A stretch of DNA of 64,000 nt from Acanthochromis polyacanthus (taxonomy: Eukaryota > Chordata > Actinopteri > Pomacentridae). Shown here in pieces: positions 30,567 through 41,785 of this stretch; positions within the stretch are counted from its first letter, which is position 1, and every line of letters begins with the position of its first letter. Location: the NCBI RefSeq assembly GCF_021347895.1, contig NC_067128.1, positions 200,010 to 264,009 of the forward strand, written 5' to 3'. Under the pieces are notes generated by a model that worked only from the letters and a program-made list of their open reading frames with translations, made no database searches and was not told the origin of the DNA. Position numbers and translations under genes: made by a program.

Positions 30567-30703
30567 TCTATTCTATTCTATTCCATGTCTGTTCTGGTTA
30601 GGGTTAGTTACCATATTGTTGTAGTAACCATTTACCATTAGATCAGAACTGATTTTGATGCATGTTTTATCTAATGTGAAAGTCTATGAGGTGGATTGCA
30701 GAA

Positions 30704-31640
30704 GAGTCATTCCACAAAACCGGTGCCTTTTCAACTTTGAAAATGTAAAATTTAAACTATATTTAATTTTTATTTTTTAAGTAGCCAGGAATCACAGAAG
30801 GTCTAAAATGACAGGAAACTATATTGTGCCATCTCAGGCTGTGTTATTTAATATTTGTTAATTATGTCAAATCCTGTTACTGTGGAAAGGTAACAGGGTT
30901 GACCATTTTAAACTAATTTGTTTGTAGCTAGCTAAAATAAATGCTAGTTAAAGTGCAAGCTATGTACTTTGAAAGATAATTACTTGTAGATATTGATTAT
31001 ACTTTGAAAAATAGAAAACTGATTATGTTTATATGTTAAAAACTGGTAACAGGATTGACGTTGTATGCTTGTCCCCCCTGGTTAAACCTTGAAAAAACTT
31101 CAAAATACCAAATCAAAGATGAGAGAAACTTACTTGTCAATGAGCTGTTAGCATCCAGGTTCCGAGATGATGCAACCTCCTTTAAATCCTGTCAAATCTG
31201 GAATGTACCATTATTTTTATAGGGTTTTTTAGTTAGGGTAACAGGGTTGACACGAAATCAGGGGACGCCGATAAATTGGTAATTTATAATGGTTAATATA
31301 TATTATTATAACCAAAAACACTGTTTTAAAATAAGATCATACTTTAAACTACATGTAAATGTAAAAATTTTAACATTTTGCCTACATTTTACAAATGAAA
31401 AGTCCTGTACACATACAACAATAACAGTGAGGGACAGGCCAAAAACCTCACCCTCATCAGCATGAAAGTAATTTAAATTAATTAAAATAACATTTCACTG
31501 ACTTTAATTTGATGTTATATTAAGGAGAGAAGACAGGGTAATGTTATATTTTTAAATGAAATATTAATTTGTTGTTATCATAATTGTATGACTGATTATT
31601 TCTTGGGGACGCAAAAGGCACCGATTTCATGGAATGACCC
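30704..31640. mobile_element. Non-autonomous DNA element with ~28-bp TIRs
   Basis: The left end GAGTCATTCCACAAAACCGG, running on into TGCCTTTT, is mirrored on the right by AAAAGGCACC at 31612-31621 and then GATTTCATGGAATGACCC to 31640. The 937-bp AT-rich interior has no frame. It repeats a GTAACAGGGTTGAC-like motif at about 30890, 31047 and 31240. The superfamily is unknown and I could not identify a clear target-site duplication. Confidence 0.65.
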
Positions 31641-33257
31641 AGTAATAGTTGTGTTTGTCTGTTTTGTGTGTTTAGGGTGTTTTTACCTTTCAGTATTATT
31701 AGATATTAATATTAGATATTAGCAGCAGAGATAGACATGTTTGTCTCTACACAGAAAATATTTGTGACCACTTCCTGTCAGACCACAACTGTTTCTGAAA
31801 GGTTGAATGTGTTTCTTAAAAGGAGCTCACTGAGACATGGATTATCTGTACGATGTAATAGTGAACAGATTACTGCAAGTTTCATAGGCTGGGATAAAGT
31901 ACACTGGGAGATTCCATTTAGACTCTCAAAATAAAAACTAATTCATGTAATTGTACTGATTCATGGAACAATTTGAAATCAAACAAATGTCTACAAAGTA
32001 CATGCAAAATGGTTCTTCTTTTGGTTGACTTTGCTAATCAAATCAGTTAGACAGGGCAAGGCTGTGTGACACAGAGCAGCGGGCTTGTTTACTGAAGGGG
32101 TTTTGTCACAACGACAAATTGACCCGAACGGCTCTAACAGTCAAATGTGATTCCAAATGGTGAAGTATCAGGATTTACTTTATTTGTTCAGCATATGCTG
32201 ATGTTTTACATTCTAAGGAGCACGAAATAAAAAACACTTCTGCTTCATTTTCTTTTCTTACCCTCCCAAGTTTCAACAGTTTGCTGCCTCTGAATGGAAC
32301 TATCAAGTGGTTAAATTATTCAAAACACTCACTGAATTAAAGCTCCATCAGACTATGAACATTTTTTTAGTCTGAGTTTCAGAGTTCATAATTGTGAAAG
32401 CTTAAAAGTGTTTAATGTTCTGAATCTTTTGTCATTCAAAGTTATCTTTCCTATATTTCTTTGTCTTGGAAAAACAAAGCAGTGCAGTGAAACCTGCAAA
32501 TAAGATAGCCAGCCCTCAGTACACTTATGTAAAACAGGCCTTGGATCAGGTCTCTGGACTCACTGACTTGTCGTAATCATTCTTACGTCACACTTATCCT
32601 TCTCCTGCTTTCATGGTTTAACTTCACTCAGCGATAATATACTAAGTTTCAACAGTCTGGGGTCACTCAGAAATGCCCTTATTTTAGAAAGAAAAGCAGT
32701 TTTTCCAGTGAAGATAGCATTAAATGAATGATAAATCCAGTGTAGACATTGTTAATGTGGTGGTAAATGACTGTTCTAGCTGTAAATGTTTAATGGAATA
32801 TCTCCATAGGGCTACAGAGCAATAAGTCTGTCAGATAACCATCACTCCTGTGTTCAGCTTCTGTGTTCAGCTTCTGTGTTGGAGCTCACTGATGGTTAGA
32901 AAACCCTTGTGCAGTTATGTTAGCACATGGATAAAAGAGGGAGGTTAATGGAAAACATGGAATTATCTGGATGACCGCAGACTATTAGACCGTAGTGTAG
33001 GTGTGTTCTCTGGTTTCTGTAACAACTGGAATACGTCTTTAAACCTTTTGACCTTATTGGTCTTTGAGGATATGAATAAATGTGTGTATGTACATATGCA
33101 CATGTAAATAAAATAATTTTTGGAGCAACCTCACATACACACTCTACATGTTAGTCAAATGGACATAGTATGTGATGATTGGCTAGTGTCTTCTAGCTGA
33201 TGTCAAAAAGTGACTGTATGCAGCTGCACTGATCAGAAACAACATTAAAACCAGCTG
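31641..33257. other. Intergenic stretch with a decayed interspersed repeat
   Basis: No gene is seen. The part at about 32655-32945 (TCACTCAGAAATGCCC, then TAGAAAACCCTTGTGCA) resembles a common fish interspersed repeat, probably a DNA transposon. The rest shows nothing recognisable. Confidence 0.4.
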
Positions 33258-33644
33258 CTTAATGTTAAAGGGTCTTAAATATATCTATGAGCATAAATAG
33301 ATATATTTATGCTAAAACATTAAAACCAGCTTCTGAAGTGTGGAGTCTCTGTGGATCAGACTTGTTCTGGTACCCTGGGCTTTGTCGTGTTCCTGAAACT
33401 GTTTTTTAGCAGTTTTGAGTGTGGCAGGGTGCAAAGCCTTCATGAGGGAGGCCATAAGGAGATGTGTTTGGTTTGAAAAATGTTATTGGTAAGTGTCTGG
33501 AAATAACATTCACAAGGATCCCCAATACAAATTTCCATTTTCATGAAATGATCAGTGTCATTCACTTCAGCTGCCACTGGTTTTAATGTTATGGCTGACT
33601 GATGTTAAAGCTAATAGATACATTTAAGATCCTTTAACATTAAG
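33258..33644. mobile_element. MITE-like element with nested inverted repeats
   Basis: The outer arms are about 31 bp: 33258-33288 begins CTTAATGTTAAAGG, and its complement 33614-33644 ends CCTTTAACATTAAG. Inner arms are 33317-33340 (ACATTAAAACCAGC and on) and 33563-33589 (ending GGTTTTAATGT). The interior is non-coding. The inner pair matches a widespread fish repeat end. Confidence 0.6.
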
Positions 33645-34299
33645 TAGATGAAGCACAGGACGTTCCTGGAGTCTCCATACGACGGACAGCACCAAACTCC
33701 TTATAAAATGACAAAGCATCTTCTTTAGACCTCAGTTTGTGCGTTTCGGCTCAGAATCTACAGAAAGTTCTCCACTTTTTACAAGTTTTCTCCTTTTATT
33801 ACTTTTCAACATTTAATTGTGGTCAATATGACTCAGCTTTCATGACATGAACTTACAGAAAATCTTAAAGTGTGAAAAGATTTCTACAAAGTATTGATAA
33901 ATTTCTTAACCCCTTGACGCCTATTGTCGCGAATTCTCTTCATCCTACTTTCATTCAGACTGCAGATAGCGTATCCATTCCCCCAATGCCAGATTGTGCA
34001 TGTTCAATACGGACCTGAGAACCTTTTACAGCACTGGTTTCTGGTAGGACCATTCAGAGTGGGACCTAATTGTTATATATCTATTATTATTATTATTTAT
34101 CTGTTCTATGTGTAATAGATAAATCTCCACTTATAGCATCAGCTGGAAAGCAAAAACACACAAAAGTATTTTTTTATTTAATTGTAAATAAATTCAGGCA
34201 TCAAGAGATTAAAAATACAAAAGTTAAAACAAGTGATTTCATAAATATTCCCCCCCATGAGTCGGCATTTAATAGATGCAAGTCTGACCACAATTCCAG
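33645..34299. other. Intergenic stretch, mostly unassigned
   Basis: No gene is seen. TTAA followed by CCCCTTGACGCC at 33906-33921 looks like one end of a piggyBac-type element, but I found no matching second end. Confidence 0.35.
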
Positions 34300-34700
34300 C
34301 ATTGAGCCAGATCTTAAACCTGCACATCTGGACATCGCAATTTTACCCCATTCTTCTTTTTAAAAACTGTCCAGCCACAAATTCTTGCTTGGATTGTGGT
34401 CTAGACTCTGACTTAGCCATTCCAGAGCTTTCACTTTGTTTTCATGAAACACTTTCTGAGTTTGCTCTGAAGGATTCAGGTCATTTTCTGACTCAGTCTT
34501 CCAGTTCTCTGCAGATTACATCAGCTTGTCCTCAGGATGTCCCTGTACTTTGCTGCTTTTGGCTAACCTTCTACCTTTACAAGCCTTCCAACGCCTGCTG
34601 CCAAGACGTATCCCTTACATCATGATACTGCCACCACCATGCTTCATGATAGGAAATGTATGCTTATGAACACTTGAAAGGAAAATGAATACTATTTGTA
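34300..34700 (-). mobile_element. Tc1-like transposase relict
   Basis: The minus strand around 34380-34440 reads KVKALEWLSQSLDHNPSKNL, a Tc1 transposase C-terminal motif with substitutions. KHGGGSIM-like sequence lies at about 34620-34650. Decayed and non-functional. Confidence 0.65.
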
Positions 34701-35511
34701 GGCAATATAGTCCAGTTATTGTTAAAAAAAAACGATAGAAGTAGAATAGAAGTAACTCTAAGCTACAGGAAACACAATACTTAATCTGTTTTAAAGTACT
34801 GTCAGTGAACTAATCTAACACACTTCACAGTCTTGGGTTTCTGGATTAAATGAATGAAAACTGTCACACTAAATGAAGATCTGAATTAAGGTAGCACAGT
34901 TGCTGTCTCTGTTTTTTATTTTTCAGAATTCACTAATAACTAATTTAAAAGTCAGTTAGCATTATTCCTTCAGTGGGCATATTCAGTTTTGTTACAGGTC
35001 TACTTGCATTTCTAACTATATTTATGGGTATTCTTTCTTGTAACAGAGTTCAAAGTCTGCAAACGTCATTTCATCATCTTTGCTGTGATATAAATACCAA
35101 ACATGTGTCAGCCAGCTATCCTAAAATAAATGGAAACAAATAGAGACGGGTGATGAGAGCTCTGGTTACTTTTGACAGAACATATGGAGCCATTTCCAAA
35201 GCTGAATCCACTGTGACTGGATAGGTTCCAGACTCAGGCTCAGACATGTAAATGAGCAAGGAGTCATGAGAAAATGCAAAGAGGAGAGTTTGAGGACTTC
35301 TTTTGTGGCCAGCTTGGCACAGACTGTTCCCCCAAAGCTTGTAGTGGTTTACTGTGCATTCATTGGTTGTTTCTGCAACAACCCAACAGTCAGCGAGGTA
35401 AAAGAAGGATCTGCATCTTTCACCTGAGTAAAAGACGTTACTTCAAAACATTAGCTATGTGAAATCTACATTATTCTAACTGAATACACTTTTTTGTCAA
35501 TAAATTCAGCA
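34701..35511. other. Intergenic stretch, nothing recognised
   Basis: AT-rich, with no gene or repeat structure that I can support. Confidence 0.4.
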
Positions 35512-36060
35512 TTAAGTAGACACACCTTTAAGTCTCAAACAGCCTAGAATATGTGGACACTGCACTTTCACCTCATTGTGGCTCACTGTTCCAAAACTGT
35601 CAGGATCATGAGTGAACAGCTTTTTCAAGTCCCACCACAAATTTTCAGTTGGATTGAGGTCTGGCCTGTAATTTGTCCACTCCAGAACATTCACCTTGGT
35701 GTCTTTCTACCATTTCTGTGTAGTTTCGGCCGTATGATTCAGCGCATTGTTGCTGGAAAACAAATCTTCTCCCAAGTTGCAGCTCTTTTGCAGGCTGCAT
35801 CAGGTTGTCCTCCAAGATTTCTCTTCACTGCTTTTGCATTCGCCTCTACCTTTACAAGCCTTCCAGGGCATCTCCACATCATGATGCTGCCTCCACCATG
35901 CTTCACAGTGGGGATGGTGGTTTTGTATTATTGTGCAGTGATAGGTGTCAGCTAACGTTTTGTTTAATCAGAACAAAGATCCTTTTTAAAATTGACTTCA
36001 GAATCGCCCACATGCATTCTGGCAAACTCTAAGACAGACAGTAGACATACATTTCATGCC
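35512..36060 (-). mobile_element. Tc1-like transposase relict
   Basis: The minus-strand frame 35512-35694 reads VLEWTNYRPDLNPTENLWWDLKK, shown here only as the motif around PDLNPTENLW, the region of the third catalytic residue in Tc1 transposases. KHGGGSIMM-like sequence is near 35880-35910. There are several stops and it is inactive. Confidence 0.75.
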
Positions 36061-38269
36061 CATTGTCAATTACAGTCTTTATCCAGAATTGCTGACTTTA
36101 CCTTTACAATAAAGGTAGAAGTATTCCCTCTGCCACCAGATTGGGTTCCACTGATGTTGTATTATTCTGTACTGTGGGATTGTAGTAATGTAGCTAGCAG
36201 CAGTAGAGCTAATGCTACTTTCAATTTTTATATGCTCCTTGTTTTCTGATTATAGGGTTTTGGAGTCAGTAACTTCAACTGCCAGATACATGTGGGGTTA
36301 AAAGTTAATAATTTTCCCTTGAAATGTAGAGGAGTGAAGTTAAAATGTTCAAGTAAAGTGCAAGTACAGCAGTAAGGTAAATATGTTTTCCACCTCTTAG
36401 CATCTGGATCAGGATGTTACACATGATTGTCAAGTTGTTAGTGATTCCATCTCCACAGCCACATAATCTTATCAGCAAAGGGCCAACTTCATCACTATCG
36501 TCGTCAACCCAAACTCTAACCCATCACAAGACTCTGAGCTGGTTGCTGCAGCTCTGTGACCTCCTGAAGGAGAATGTGTGATTTGGTAGACAAATATTCA
36601 TGGAAAGCTGAAAGGCTTTGCACGAATGCTGACGAATCCAGCTGATATGGAGCTGTGCTATCGATGCAAATAGTGCGTTAACACAAAGCCGGGACATCTG
36701 TGTGTCCTGTAACACCCCTACCCGCCCACCCAAACTCACTCCCTGTCCAGCCTAACCCGGTGTTTGAGACGGATGTGTTCATTTACCTCCAGTTCTGAGG
36801 AGCCTCTGGTAGATATGGAGAACTGTCAGATTCCTGTTCTGCAGAGTTGACAAATTAACAACCTTTTGTCTGCAGCAGCGCACGTCTACGACAAGGTAGG
36901 AATGTTTATGAACATATTTTTTAAATTTCTGAACAGATATGACTGAACAGAACAGATCTATAGCCACATGTGCTAAATACAACAAATGAATGGAAAATAC
37001 ACATCACATACAGCTACATGCAGTTTTCCACAATTAAAATCCATTTATATCTGTAACTTCACATAAGATCTTGTGTATTGTTAAACATTTTTTGAAAGAT
37101 ATTTACTTGTGTCAACAATGAAATCACCTACAGAAACTGAAATAACACAAGATATCTCTTATTTAACAAATACATGCAAAATTACAGAACCAATACTTTT
37201 TCTGTTAATTGTTACTAATTGTGTCTCATATAGTATTAAACTTGAATTTAGCAGTTATTCTAATAAATTCAATGGAAATATTTGTTAAATGACGCTGAAT
37301 TTTATACGTTTAAATATTTAGATTTCGCTCTATTTTGTACAGTGTAGATACAAATCTGACTGACGTAATATGTTAAGAGATTCACTGAAGTCACTATCTG
37401 TTAAACAGAACTGCATCTCTCACAGGGTCAAAGAACAAAGAGCTAACAGACTATTTGTGATATCATTAAGGTGGAATGCATCATTTATGAATAAGCAGCT
37501 GGTTATGAAGAATCAGAGAAGCAAGCAAAGGATTTTTTCATGCTTTAATTGTGGAAAAGCTTTTAAAATGTTGAGCAGGAGCTTGTAGAAGAGTTTTCTC
37601 TGCCACGTTCAAAGTACCACGGATTGACAGCAGATGATTGTGCTCAATGATGCATCGTCTTTAGATTTCAAACAACGGAGGTGGTCGATGAACTGGCTGC
37701 TGGACCTGTTTTAAAGGACCACAGTGTAACAAGAAAATGATGTGGGCATGAAATCCACCACATGGGCAGGATTTCGAGCAGACCGTATATAAAATGTAGG
37801 AGTGAACAGTCAGTGGAAACCACCAACTCATCGTTTGTATTCATAACCCAAATGCAAAGCGATGCAAACAAGTTTGGCCAGCTAAATACAAGCTTCCTAT
37901 GCATTTGACTAAACAGACAGCTGCTAGTAAGAAAGCTTGAAATAAGACTCACGGCTGATGCTGAGACATAAAATTACAGGATTACAGTCACAGATATTGT
38001 GCATTTGATTATAAAGGCTTTGTAAAAATCATTCTCTTTGTAACAGTTCCATGTGTATTTATACAGATTACAGCAGAAGACACTGATGGACGAGTAACTT
38101 GTGTGTTTCCCACCTGATTAGAATCCAAAAATTAAACTGTTCTGACTGACAGAAGCACCCATCACAGAATCAAAACACAAGAACGCTACAGAAAAATATA
38201 CTATCAGTCGTAAAACGTGATCTGAACTGACAGGACTTGGACTTCTGGGGTGTTGTTGAATATTTTCCA
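36061..38269. other. Intergenic stretch, upstream of gene C
   Basis: No coding exon is recognised. A splice-donor-like CTACGACAAG followed by GTAGGA near 36894 could end a 5' untranslated exon, but nothing else supports it. The small frame at 37370-37588 (CFNCGKAFK) is too short and lacks a complete zinc finger. Confidence 0.35.
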
Positions 38270-38766
38270 CGAGTATAGGTGGAAAGGGTAACTAAAAGTA
38301 ATACTAGGGGGGAACGAAGTATCCCAAGTTATCGCTTCGCAATTGCAAAGTCTGCATTTTCTTACATAAGTATAAAGAAATGGAACAAGCTCCCCACAGA
38401 AATATTGAGCTTAAGTGAGTATAGAACCTTCACCAAACAAGTGAAAGATTGGTTTATGGAGAACCAGAGATGTGGACATTAAGAGTGTGTGATGTGTAGA
38501 AGTGAATGTTACCTTTAAGTGATGAGTGAGTTTATTAAGTTTATGAGATTATAAAGGCATTCTGCTTGGGATGATGAATGGCTGACATGTTACGGATGTT
38601 TTTGAAGAATAATGAGTCAAAGGTATTTTATGTGTATTTGCACCTTGGCCCCCGTCCCTTTCCCTAAGGACTACAGATGGAAATTAGCTTGAAAAGCTAC
38701 AGTCTGGTACAAACATCTTTGCCCTTGATCTTAATGTCACTGTACACTGTCCTGATAAATGAAATA
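38270..38766 (+). mobile_element. LINE 3'-end fragment
   Basis: The short frame 38279-38482 ends in IKKWNKLPTEI, the LWNxLPxxI motif found at the C-terminus of many LINE ORF2 proteins. It is followed by a non-coding tail running to a GAAATAAATG terminus. This is a 5'-truncated LINE copy. Confidence 0.6.
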
Positions 38767-39026
38767 AATGGGGGCGGCATGGCTCAGTGGGTAGAGTGGC
38801 CGTCTTGTAACTGGAAGGTTGCCGGTTCGATCCTCAGCCCGTTGTGCTCATGTCTAGGTGTCCCTGAGCAAGACACCGAACCCCTAATTGCTCCTGATGG
38901 GTTGTGGTTTGCACCTTGCATGGCAGCTTCCACCATCAGTGTGTGAATGTGTGTGTGAATGAGTAAATGTGACGTATCATCATGTAAAGCGCTTTGGATA
39001 AAAGCGCTATATAAATACAACCATTT
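38767..39026 (+). mobile_element. tRNA-derived SINE (second family)
   Basis: The A-box-like TGGCTCAGTGGGTAGAG and B-box GGTTCGATCC give a tRNA head. The 3' tail is GTAAAGCGCTTTGGATAAAA then GCGCTATATAAAT, shared with LINEs. The direct repeat AAATGAAAT flanks it (38758-38766 and 39027-39035). Confidence 0.8.
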
Positions 39027-39035
39027 AAATGAAAT

Positions 39036-40254
39036 GCAGATCCTGTGGATTCTGCAGGCTGTTGGTTTGGGTCTCTGAGGATTGGTTTGTTGCAGTAGAT
39101 TTCACAGATGATTGATCAGATTGTAAAGTTGAGTCCATATCTTGGGTTCTTTGCCCTTCTGACAAGTTTTTCAAGTGTCCTGCTTTAGGAGCTTCAAATT
39201 CACTGACTTCAAATCCCAGGCCTATAGTTCAGCTTAGTATCAGGCTAATTATTGGTCCATTTCTGAATTTCTAAGGTCATCTAAATCTGTTCTGAGTAAA
39301 GAAACGTCATGAATATTTTTCGGATCCACTGACTGTGATGGCAACACTACAGACGAAGCATTGCTTTATTAGTTTTTAGATTTTGAGCATATAATTTGTG
39401 TATATTTGAAATTTAGATTTTTCATTTTGTGTGTTTTGTAATGGTGTGTCCTACATGTCCTCCCTCCCCTTCCTCATACATGAATAATTTATATTAGTTT
39501 GTTCATGTTGAAACTGTTCACTGATAATTTGAGCAAAGAAATCATAACCACTTTATCATTGTAAGTCCTTTTTTTTTTTAAAGAAAATTGACAAACATTT
39601 GCTGGTTCCAGCTTATCAAATATGAAAATGTTCTTATTTTAAAGGAGTGTATATTGAATGTTTTGAAACAAACATTATCAAGCTCAGAAATGAGCTTTCA
39701 AGCTGTTCCAATCTGTATTTTTATACGAGCAATGATAAAAACAAGTTGTGCATAGAGATGAACTTGCACAAACTTATGATCAAACTTTGCAGTTCCACAG
39801 CTCATCTACATGTTTTACTATCTTTCAGCTCAGTGTTTTAGTTTCACACATTCACTTCTACAATTCTACCTCAACCTCTCCTCAGCCTGTTCAACAGATA
39901 GCAGTTTTTCAGGAAAAAAATCTGATAAAGCTACAAACAAGAAGCTTACAGCAGACAGGCGTAGTAACCAAGCAGATCGTAAACACAATGAAGCATTTTG
40001 CACTTAAAAAGACGGACATTCTACTTGGAAGTTTGCAAAGAGTAAAGGAAACTTGATGGAGCCCCCAAACTGGCTATTAGAAGAATTGGAAAGTTTGTCC
40101 TGATGTTGGGTGCATACAGCAACCTGTCCAGTTTTCAGTTTATTGTGGTGTCTTTTTACTGGTGAATCTCTGTGTTGCTTGTCCATATCTCTGAATCAGA
40201 AAACTTTTTTGTCTTGAGGACAGAGAAAAGCCCATTTGTTCTTACATTTGCCTA
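39036..40254. other. Intergenic stretch, nothing recognised
   Basis: No gene and no clear repeat boundaries. Confidence 0.4.
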
Positions 40255-40262
40255 GCCAAAGG

Positions 40263-41218
40263 CAGGGCTGTAGCCAGGATTTTGGAATAGGTGAGGTCCA
40301 TGATGCGCGCGCAAAGCGCGCCAAAGATTTTTCAATGTTTTTTAAAAATATTTATTTTTATATTTTTTTTTTAGGCTACAAGTCACACAAGATGTTTGTT
40401 GTTTAAATATCTTTTAATGATGTGAAATCAGCATTTTCCAAACAAAAATGTATATTTTTTCAAAAAAACAAATCAACTTTTTACATCAAAGGCTAGCTGA
40501 ATCCTCCTGTGACCAGAGGCATCCCACCGTCGAAGGATATTCTCCCGGTTCACCTCCACTTTCTGATGCACATGCATCATCGCCAGGCCTGTCAGTCTGT
40601 CGTTGGACATGGTAGATCTAAGCCATGTCTTAAGTCTTCGCATGGCTGAGAATGACCTCTCACAGACACAAGTCGTCACTGGCAAGGTTAGAAATATCTT
40701 CAACATACATTGTATGTTGTCTGATGAGCCAGGCGCTCATCAAAAAAAAAAAAAAAAAAGCGCCGGACGCGCTCTCCGCTGTGGATAAAAGTAATTAAAC
40801 TCTTTGATCAGATGATCTGACAGGCCGAACTAGTGTCGAATTATCTAAAAAAAAATATATTGTGGTCACCTTGGTGTAGATGGGCGGGGATGTGGTCTAC
40901 AAAGTGCTAATAATAAAAACACTAGTTTTTGAACGGGGTTTGGCCCGCTGCCAAGCGCGTCACAGGGCGCATTTGCGGGTACGTGCATCAGCTGATCAAA
41001 CAGCTTTTTACCGCAACACGCACACAGGCACAAACAGAACACAAAGCCCATGGATGTTTACCACAATTTACAATTTACAAGCACGTTTCACAGAGAGGTT
41101 TCAAGTTTTTATGAGTTTATGTTTTATTCAGTTGGGCATATTTGGCGAAAAAAAAGAAAACTCGGAAAAAATAGGTGAGGTCCGGACCTCGCTGACCTCA
41201 TACCTGGCTATGGCCATG
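40263..41218 (-). mobile_element. hAT element remnant with terminal repeats
   Basis: The left end CAGGGCTGTAGCCAGGATTT and the right end (complement of CATGGCCATAGCCAGGTATG) are imperfect inverted repeats. Flanking 8-bp sequences GCCAAAGG (40255-40262) and ACCAAAGG (41219-41226) differ by one base. It carries the C-terminal piece of a transposase on the minus strand. GCGCGC-rich DNA lies near the left end. Confidence 0.7.
40473..40706 (-). pseudogene. hAT transposase C-terminal dimerisation domain fragment
   Basis: The frame contains TCVCERSFSAMRRLKTWLR and MSNDRLTGLAMMHVH, the hallmark of the hAT C-terminal dimerisation region. Only about 77 residues remain; the DDE core is missing. Confidence 0.8.
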
Positions 41219-41226
41219 ACCAAAGG

Positions 41227-41778
41227 GATGCCAGCTCACTGGCTCCACTGTCCATTTGTGAAGGCAACGTTCCCAAATACTCTTTGTATATTTTATGACA
41301 GATGAAAATCACGTACACATGTTATCCTCTCCACTACACCTCTGCTTGTGATGCACCACAAGAAAATATGGTCTGATCCAAAACTATTAGATATCATCCT
41401 TCAAGGACTGAGAATATTCTTGTCAGGTTTTGTGATAATCCTGCCAGTAGTTTGCAGGTCAAAGAATGACCTAAAGATATGCAGATCTCTAAGATATGTG
41501 AGTTTTTTTTGTAGTTTTGCAGCAAATCCAGTGACTGGAGGATTTTAATACTGGAAAAGTGTTCATAAGAAATGCTGCCAGTTTTATATGAAGACCGTGC
41601 TGTCGTCTGCATATGTGTGAATATTATGGGAAATCTCTGACAATTCTTAATGACTTTCAAGGGTTTGAGTGTTTGTGATTGCATGCAGTGTCTATGTTGG
41701 TATATCTGTGAGTGCTGTGTCTTCAAAGTCTTTAAATTCATTAACTGGTTCTACTCTTGTATGTTTTTTTTCCACCAG
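41227..41778. other. Upstream flank of gene C
   Basis: No gene is seen. A pyrimidine-rich tract ending in an acceptor AG at 41777-41778 precedes the first coding exon, so an untranslated exon must lie further upstream if this acceptor is used. Confidence 0.4.
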
Positions 41779-41785
41779 AGCAACA

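Noticed and set aside
33906..33921. TTAA followed by a piggyBac-like end
   Set aside because: No inverted partner end was found within several kb, so no element boundary can be claimed.
37370..37588. CxxC-containing frame resembling a zinc finger
   Set aside because: Only half of a C2H2 unit, no His pair, no neighbouring fingers.
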